Shown here: piece by piece, positions 57,886 to 64,000 of the stretch
Position numbering within the stretch: position 1 is the first letter of the stretch
Layout: every line of letters begins with the position of its first letter
Assembly (NCBI GenBank): GCA_010093515.1
Contig: MU001708.1
Span: forward strand, 1-64,000
Direction: 5' to 3'
DNA: 64,000 bases
From: Lineolata rhizophorae
Taxonomy: Eukaryota; Ascomycota; Dothideomycetes; Lineolatales; Lineolataceae
Notes under the pieces: model-generated
Told to the model about the DNA's origin: nothing
Database searches by the model: none
The model's input: the letters and a program-made list of their open reading frames with translations, nothing else
Made by a program: the position numbers and the translations under genes

Positions 57886-60244
57886 GGCGAAGGCTGACGC
57901 CGGGCGCGGCGGCCGCCACCGAGCGCAGCGCGCGGCTGGTCAGCGCGAATTATAAATGCAGCGGTGCGAGCGAGAACGGGCTCGGACGCGGTACGCGACC
58001 GCCGAAGGGCTCGCCGCCGCGAGGCGCGATAGAAGAGCCGGCGGGACACTGCGGGCAAGCGGACAAAGGAGGAGCGTCTTCTGAGGCCGCGACGCGCGGG
58101 AAGAAGGGCTGGGGGAACACGGGTGGATTGGGCGCGGCGCGGTGCAGCGCGGACGGCGGAGGTTCCCCAGCCAGACGGACGAAGGGGCCAGGGGAGGAGA
58201 AGGACGAGGAGGGCGAGGAGGAGGGGGGTGGACCGGCGGTCGCGGGCGCGGCGACGAAGGGAGACGAGGAGGGAGCGCGAATCGAGCGATGCTGGGAGGG
58301 TGGATGCGGGAGGGCGACGAGAGCGGGCGGCTGCGGAGCGTCGGGATGCTACAATGCGGCGGGCTGGGGCGACGACGGTGGTGGCTTGAGGCTTGGGCAG
58401 AGGATGACGGGGCCGGCGCGGGCGCAGTGTGCCTGCCTGGGCCGCCGAGGCGCCGGCGCCGGTGCCGCCCACACGGCCCGGCCTGGAGGTGCCGCCTTGC
58501 AGCCTCCGGCCAGGCACCGCTGCCCGCCGCCCGCCCGGCCTTGGCGCCCCGCCTTCTCCCCTCTCGTCGCCCATCCACCCCCGACTCCCCAGCAGCCTCG
58601 AAAGCCTTCCCGTATCCCACGCCACAAAACCGCCGTCGCCTCACAGCACCGACCGGGAGTCCATAGGCGCTCACTACATCCCACCCAGCGCGCGCCTGCT
58701 GCCCGCAAACAGCCCGGCCTCCGTTCGTTTACCAAATCCCCCGTCCACCCTTCGGCGCCATTCGGCTTCGTTCCGCTCTCCTACTGACCGTCATCACGAG
58801 TCCCCAGCACGTGTTGCCTGCCTCTTTGTGGTGCTCAGTGCCTGGCAGGCGGTCAGCTGCGCCCGTACCCTTGCCACCAGCGCCACACCAGTCGTCATGG
58901 CCCGCGAACCGTCGCCATCGGACGGGACCCGTTCACGGAACCCGCCACCCGCTCTGGGGACTGTTACAAATGTTTGCTCATTTCAACTTGACGAGAGTAG
59001 CTAACTAAGTCGTATTACTCGCTTTGATGCACGAGAGCCACGTGCCTTTCCGTCTAAAGACACAAGCTGATCTTCGTTCGACAACCAGGAGTTCAATTGC
59101 CAAATGTCCAATCGCGATGGAAATGCTAACCCGGCATATTGCTGCAGATAAAATTTAAAGCTTACCTTTGAGGTCTTCTCCGCGCAGTGAAAATAGATTA
59201 TGAGGCCGGCTTTGATAGGCTGCACCCTCAACCTCCGTTTCTACGCTCGATCTCGATTCGTGCGTTTATTGCCGCGGTGCGGAGTGTCGCTCCGATTATC
59301 GCAGCGCGACGCGTCCACCGCTTCTCATCCCACCCGATTTGTCGATGCGCACGCGCATTGGGAGCAGCAATTCCTGTTGGCCTTGTCTATTGGCTCATCG
59401 CAGTGCGGGCGTGCGAGCTGTCGTGTCGTTGAATTAACCATCAGAATGGACCTTGCAATTTTAATCTAGTCGCGTGTCACTACGTCCGTCGCCCGGTGCC
59501 TGAGCCGCTCAACATCCTCTTCAGAAGCCAAAACCCGTTGTTTTGGGCCACACGTGGGCCGTACCAGCTAACTGGCTCCAACCACACAGCAAAGAGCTAC
59601 ATATCGCTCGCCTTCACCGCTAACATCTGGAATGCCTGACCGCACACGGCCCCGGAATCTTTCCATGCAGGGGAGGCAGCTGCAGGACCCGTTGTCATAC
59701 GTCCGAGCGTCTTGCATTCGAACACCAGCGCGGCCAGCTAAGTCCTCTCAGAGCCGCCTGGCGCACGCCATTGGCCGACGAGTGCAAAACAGAGATCGCC
59801 ACGCAGCGACAAGGTAGATTTTCCGAGTCAGGCATCTGGCGGTGAGATGTATCGCCATTTTTCCCCCGGACCGCCTTTCTCTGCCTCAAGTATTTATTTT
59901 TCACCTACGTACTTGTCAATCGCTTGCGAAATTCGGGCCCAGAAACAAATCGGAGGCTGGAATCGCATTGGCTTTCTTTTACGGTATTTCAGCCCCAACG
60001 ACGGTCAGACTGCTGCGTTTGTTGTGCAGGTTTACTGTGCTGACGGCAGCTGCTGACGTTCTTTTGATGTGCTGCCCTCACACGAGCAACATTCTTTTTT
60101 CCTTTCCCCAGATATAAAATTTTGGACGATATTCATTTTCCTCATTCATTTAAGGACCTTCATTTTCATTATTTTTTTTTTTTTTTTGCCTCCATCACTT
60201 CAATCGTTTGTTCCTTTTACTACTCTAGGGAGAGAAAAAAAGAG
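57886..60244. promoter_or_regulatory. 2.4-kb divergent region, Csx2-like / pRiA4b-like genes
   Basis: The Csx2-like gene reads leftward and the pRiA4b ORF-3-like gene rightward, so both promoters lie here. From 57.9 to 58.9 kb the sequence is extremely GC-rich with long overlapping open frames on both strands that look like composition artefacts. The part nearest the right-hand gene is T-rich and ends in a run of sixteen T (60172-60187). Confidence 0.5.
60172..60187 (+). repeat. poly-T run in the leader of the pRiA4b-like gene
   Basis: Sixteen consecutive T residues lie 57 bases before the ATG, within a T-rich leader. This is typical of core-promoter pyrimidine tracts and prone to length variation. 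Confidence 0.9.
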
Positions 60245-61215
60245 ATGCCCGGTATCCCCACGCACGTGGACGGCCGTCCCATCTTCGGCCCTCCTCGTCC
60301 TCCTCATCACAACTACATCCTCCACGTGCGGCTCTGCCCCGAGCAGATCGTGGACCCGCCCGTGTCGCGCGTGCTGTCGTGTCCGGGCGACGCGACCTTT
60401 GACGACCTGCACAAGGCGCTACAGATCGCCTTCGGGTGGGCCACGACGCACTGCTACGACTTCAAGGTGCGGAATCCGGCGTACGCGGCGCCAGACGAGG
60501 AGACGGAGATGCTGGCGATGATCCAGCGGCTGCGGCGGCAGAACGGCGTTGACCCGGAGGGTGTCGACCATGACCACGACGCGCTGAGCCGAAGCCCCCC
60601 GAAGAGCCTGCTCAGGTTGATTCAGAAGCAAGACCCGCGCAAGTGGCCGCTAGGCATCGGCGTCGACAGCATGTTTGCGAACATGGAGAAGCATCCGCTC
60701 ACGCCGGAGAGGCCGGCCAAGGACGTCAAGCTGAACGAGGTCTTTGAGGATGCCAAGTACCGAGGTGCGTACCCATTTCATTCTCCCTTTCATACTCGAA
60801 CCCTCGTCCTAGGCTCCTACAAATCGGAGTACGTGACGAAAACCACCTTCCGCAACTCCTCGAAAACAACACATATTGACAGACGGCCCGCACAGGCCGC
60901 GCCATGGAGTACGAGTACGACTTCGGCGACCACTGGGTGCACGACATCAGCGTCGAGGGCCGCGCCAACGCGACGCGCGCCTTCGAGTGCCTGGACGGCT
61001 CGGGCCACGCCGTCGCCGAGGACGCCGGCGGGCCCCACAAGTGGCAGGAGCTCAAGCAGGCCTACCGCGCGCCCGAACCCTCGCAGGAGCAGCGGGAGAC
61101 GATGCAGTGGTTCGAGCGCGAGGCGTCGAATCGGGATGTGCGCGGCTTGGCGGGCGGGCGGGAGCGCGTGTGGGACCGGTACGTGGTGAATCGGAGATTG
61201 ATGGAGGAGATGTGA
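60245..61215 (+). CDS. pRiA4b ORF-3-like protein (MM3350-type domain)
   Basis: Exons 60245-60764 and 60896-61215 give 840 nt, or 279 aa. The domain is first known from bacterial plasmid pRiA4b and IS-linked genes, and it also occurs in archaea and fungi. Its biochemical role is unknown. The protein opens MPGIPTHVDGRPIFGPPRPP. A folded N-terminal half follows: YILHVRLCPEQI, then FDDLHKALQIAFGWATTHCY. The diagnostic MEYEYDFGDHWVHDISVEG lies just after the intron, and AEDAGGPHKWQELKQAY and a charged helical end (DRYVVNRRLMEEM) complete it. The intron, GC content and codon use match neighbouring fungal genes, so any transfer from bacteria is old. The gene is apparently intact. Confidence 0.85.
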
Positions 61216-61930
61216 TGGGGAGGGAGTGAGGGGGGGGGGGGGGTTGGTTTGCTTGTTGGCGGATGGATGGATGGATTGGGGAGTGCGGCTGTTGCTATGC
61301 CATGTGCGATATATCCCTTGGTGGAGATTGAACGTAAGATTTGTTTTCGGGGAGCAATTGGGCGTTACTGGAGCTTGTTTCCATCGTCAGCGAGAAATAA
61401 GGTATGCGGAGTTCCGGCCATTCAAAATATGGACCGTCTTAGATTATGAACTAGAGATAATACTCGGAAAGAAAACATTTTTGTTTAGTTCGAGCCTTTT
61501 GTTGAGCTATGACGTTTGGAGTCTGGATTCAGGCCGGAAGGAGATCTTATGACAGTAAAGACGCACATCATAACTTTAAATCTACCTTAGATCTTATGTA
61601 ATATTTTAAGCCAAACTTTGAGAGCTGCCAGATAGAAGGGTGTGTTAAGTTCTTGAATAAAGCTGGTGTCTTTTAAAAAAAACCTAAAGCTTTCGAGGAA
61701 ACAAAAGACTAAAGAGAAATAGAGGGGACGCCTCATAAGCTTGAGACAACTTTAAATAGTTCTTGCCCTAGATAACTGTAGAAACGTTGAATTCCCACCA
61801 TGTATGTGTATGATCCGCAATTGATGCAAGTCACATGCTCACGAGTGGTCGCGGGCCGAAGTGGCACTCGCGCAACGCGAACGTAGTCAAGTCCATCTCA
61901 TCAACATCCTAAAACCATCAGCCACACAAC
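61216..61930. other. intergenic, 3' of pRiA4b-like gene and promoter of ATP11
   Basis: The first 100 bp are G/T-rich on the plus strand and include a G14 run (61230-61243). From 61.5 to 61.8 kb the sequence is AT-rich. The last 130 bp are probably the ATP11 promoter and leader. No open frame of interest. Confidence 0.5.
61230..61243 (+). repeat. poly-G run
   Basis: Fourteen consecutive G residues begin 15 bases after the stop codon of the pRiA4b-like gene, in its expected 3' UTR. The run is capable of quadruplex formation. Confidence 0.9.
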
Positions 61931-63203
61931 ATGGCAGGCATCCGCAGGCCGACCGTGATGTTGCGCTCCCTTCTTCCGCAGAGGGTGGTCTCCGGACTGC
62001 CCCATTGCCCGTCGCAGCGGCGATGGGCGCAGGTGCACGACGTTCGGTACCTCGCCACGCACAACACGCGAGAGGCGGTGCTCGCGAAGTACAAGGAGAA
62101 GCTGGACCGCAAGGCGAAAGAGTGAGTCGGGACTGTTCGCGTTTCTGTCTCCCCGCCCAGATAACCTTTTGGTGCAATTGAGCTCCGCGCTATTTTAATT
62201 GATTAATTATTTACTTCTGAACGCTGGGCGAATTCGCAAAGACTGACGCGGCGCTCTCAAACGGAATAGAGAGGGCCTCTCCAACATCGACGAGCTCAAA
62301 CAAGCATACCAAGACCGCATCACCGAGCTGCGCAAGAAATCCACCGTGCCCGGCGCCAACGCGCCGTTCGACGCCGCCGCCGCCGCCACCGCCAGCATAC
62401 CACAGCAGGCCCCCTCACCGACGTCGCCCTTCCCACCGCCTCCTCCGCCCCCGGCCCAGCCCGACCTCGGCCACCAACCAGTACCCCCTTCCTCCGCAGG
62501 CCCGACCTCATCATCCCCTCCTCCACCTCCGCCCTCCTCCTCGGTGCCCAAACCGCCCCCCGCCGGCATCAAAACGCTCTCCTCCTTCGTCGACGTGGCC
62601 AAGATGCGCGACCTGCCGCCCCGCGAGATCGAGTACCTATGGCGGCTCCGGCACGCGGGCGCCGCGACGTCGCTGTGCGGCGTGGTGCCGGCGGCGACGT
62701 ACGCGGCGCTGGAGCGGGCCGCGCGGCGGCACCCGCAGTTCGTGCTGCCGCTGCCGGCGCGGCGGGCGGGGGCCGACGCCGGACGCGGGGAAGGACGAGA
62801 AGGGGGGGGCGGCGCCGCGGCCGCGTCGATACACTTCCTCCAGTGGGCCTTCCCCGCGCCCGACACCGCCACCGTCGTCTTCACCCACCTGGCCGAGTAC
62901 AAGCTGCGCGGCGAGTTCAGCGCGCCGCACACGGCCGTCACGCTGCACGCGGAGCTGGCGCGCGACAAGGGCGTGGTGCTGATGCAGGGCGGCGTCGTCG
63001 AGGGGAGGGGCGTCGACGTCGACGAGGGCAGGTGGTTGGTCATGTGTTTGCAGAAGTTTTACGCCATGGGCGAGCAGCCGGAGGAGGAGAGCGCCGTGGC
63101 GAGGGAGGGGAAGGAGCGGAGGAAGAGGCTCCTGGAGATGTTTAGTAGGGGGGATGAAGGGTTCAAGGTTGAGGAGCTGGTTGAGGAGGCGGAGAGGATC
63201 TGA
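61931..63203 (+). CDS. ATP11: ATP11, mitochondrial F1-ATPase assembly chaperone
   Basis: Atp11 binds free F1 beta subunits in the mitochondrial matrix and promotes assembly of the alpha/beta hexamer. Exons 61931-62121 and 62270-63203 give 1125 nt, or 374 aa. The start is MAGIRRPTVMLRSLLPQRVV, an arginine-rich amphipathic targeting sequence with no acidic residue. A helical region includes YKEKLDRKAKEEGLSNIDEL and ELKQAYQDRITELRKKS. A Pro/Ala-rich linker (about residues 100-160) comes next. The Atp11 core begins LSSFVDVAKMRDLPPREIEY and LWRLRHA, followed by FLQWAFPAPDTATVVFTHLAEYK and a C-terminal helix. The Ala/Gly-rich insert near residue 240 lengthens it slightly compared with yeast (318 aa). 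The gene is intact. Confidence 0.93.
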
Positions 63204-64000
63204 TAGGGCGCGAGAGTTGACATTGTGGTGCCGCAAAACTAGACCCAAGACGCGGAAATGGCCCTCATTGATTGTAGGACCTTGCGTGGGTGGTCTTTGG
63301 CGTTGTATAAAAAAAAAAAAAAATCAAGAGTGGAGTAGACGCAGACAATGGATTTAGAACTAGGTCATGTACAACAGCACGCACCAAATCATTTCGATTA
63401 CAGATGTTTCAAGTGAATAGTTCCAAAGTAATATGCGTTCAGTAGTCATGCCTGTACGCCTGGAAAGCACTTAGAAAACCAGCATCGGAAAGCAAAAGTA
63501 AACTTCTTTTTCTGCAATATCTGCACTGTCTAGATTACGGAGTAGTAGCGCTCCATACCCCAAAGTCATGCAACCAATCCACGACCTAGAGGAGTGCCAA
63601 AAGTCATTGCACGAGATTTACCACACCAACAGATCCCTAAACCCGCCAGCAAGACGCAAGCAAACTTGCAAGATCTTCCGCAAAGACGCCTTTTGATGCG
63701 AGCACAGTGCCATAACTCGCCCCGCTAATTCACCAGCACGACCGCGCTCTCTTTCGCGAAGCATTTCGGAAGAAATCCGTCCTCCCATGCCAACCAAACC
63801 ACCACCCCCTCAGCCCCATCAAGCCTCAACCCAAACTACCGTACCGATGTACAGGTATATGTACTCTAGTCCAGCGCAGCCATTAGATACTCATATGGCG
63901 ATAAAAGTACAAACATGGGTCAGAGAAAAAGGACGAAAACAAAAAAATGATCCTGTCTATTTCTAATGCAACGGAGAAACAAGAGAGAATATTGTCCGAG
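63204..64000. other. 3' flank of ATP11, right edge
   Basis: This is mostly AT-rich non-coding sequence with an A15 run at 63309-63323 about 105 bp after the ATP11 stop. The last 300 bp are A/C-rich on the plus strand, the skew seen downstream of leftward genes here, so a leftward gene may end just beyond the window. No open frame supports a gene inside it. Confidence 0.45.

Noticed and set aside
57705-58625. 306-codon minus-strand frame upstream of the Csx2-like gene
   Set aside because: It is extremely Arg/Pro/Ala-rich and driven by GC content. The better explanation is the leader plus first coding exon of the Csx2-like gene in another frame.

Overview
The window is nuclear DNA from a filamentous ascomycete (Pezizomycotina, most likely a Sordariomycete). 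The protein-coding genes are eukaryotic and typically fungal (Rpt4, Big1/Voa1, FAP1/NF-X1, Hcr1/eIF3j, Gts1-like and Csx2-like ArfGAPs, IZH3-like PAQR, Atp11). They are interrupted by short GT-AG introns, mostly 50-100 nt, often with a CTAAC-type branch site near the acceptor. Exons are GC-rich, while several intergenic stretches are AT-rich. I joined exons by hand. In every spliced model given here the summed exon length is a multiple of three, which is a useful internal check. No rRNA, tRNA, CRISPR array, intact transposon or virus-like element was recognised.

Layout. 1-1.8 kb: AT-rich left edge with at most a fragment of an unrecognised gene. 1.8-16.2 kb: the dense core, holding enolase (-), Rpt4 (+, divergent from enolase), NAT9 (-), BIG1/VOA1 (-), an intronless FAP1/NF-X1 gene (+) and eIF3j/HCR1 (-). 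16.9-17.6 kb: a decayed P-loop kinase-like gene. 17.6-21.7 kb: a long A/C-rich non-coding stretch leading to a serine/proline-rich conserved fungal protein (-, 21.7-22.7 kb). 25.6-27.3 kb: a SWIM-like zinc-finger protein (-). 30.5-31.0 kb: a small bZIP-like protein (-). 31-35 kb: gene-poor, decayed sequence. 35.3-36.9 kb: a MATE-type transporter (+). 38.7-41.3 kb: a Gts1-like ArfGAP (+) with a 17-nt microexon. 42.9-45.6 kb: a large unrecognised conserved-looking protein (-). 49.4-51.0 kb: an IZH3-like PAQR membrane protein (-). 53.9-57.9 kb: a BAR-PH-ArfGAP-ankyrin protein (Csx2 type, -). 60.2-61.2 kb: a pRiA4b ORF-3-like protein (+). 61.9-63.2 kb: ATP11 (+).

The genes do not form one pathway or a secondary-metabolite cluster. 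They cover glycolysis, proteasome function, translation initiation, V-ATPase/cell-wall biogenesis, mitochondrial F1 assembly and Arf-dependent membrane traffic (two different ArfGAPs). Two divergent pairs (enolase/Rpt4 and BIG1/FAP1) share intergenic regions that must hold both promoters. No clearly novel multi-gene system was found. The most notable points are the ArfGAP microexon inside a zinc finger, a stop-free intron of 186 nt (possible exitron), a bacterial-plasmid-type pRiA4b ORF-3 domain in a fungal gene, a bZIP basic region without a leucine zipper, and a strand-specific G/T skew of 3' flanks that marks transcript direction.
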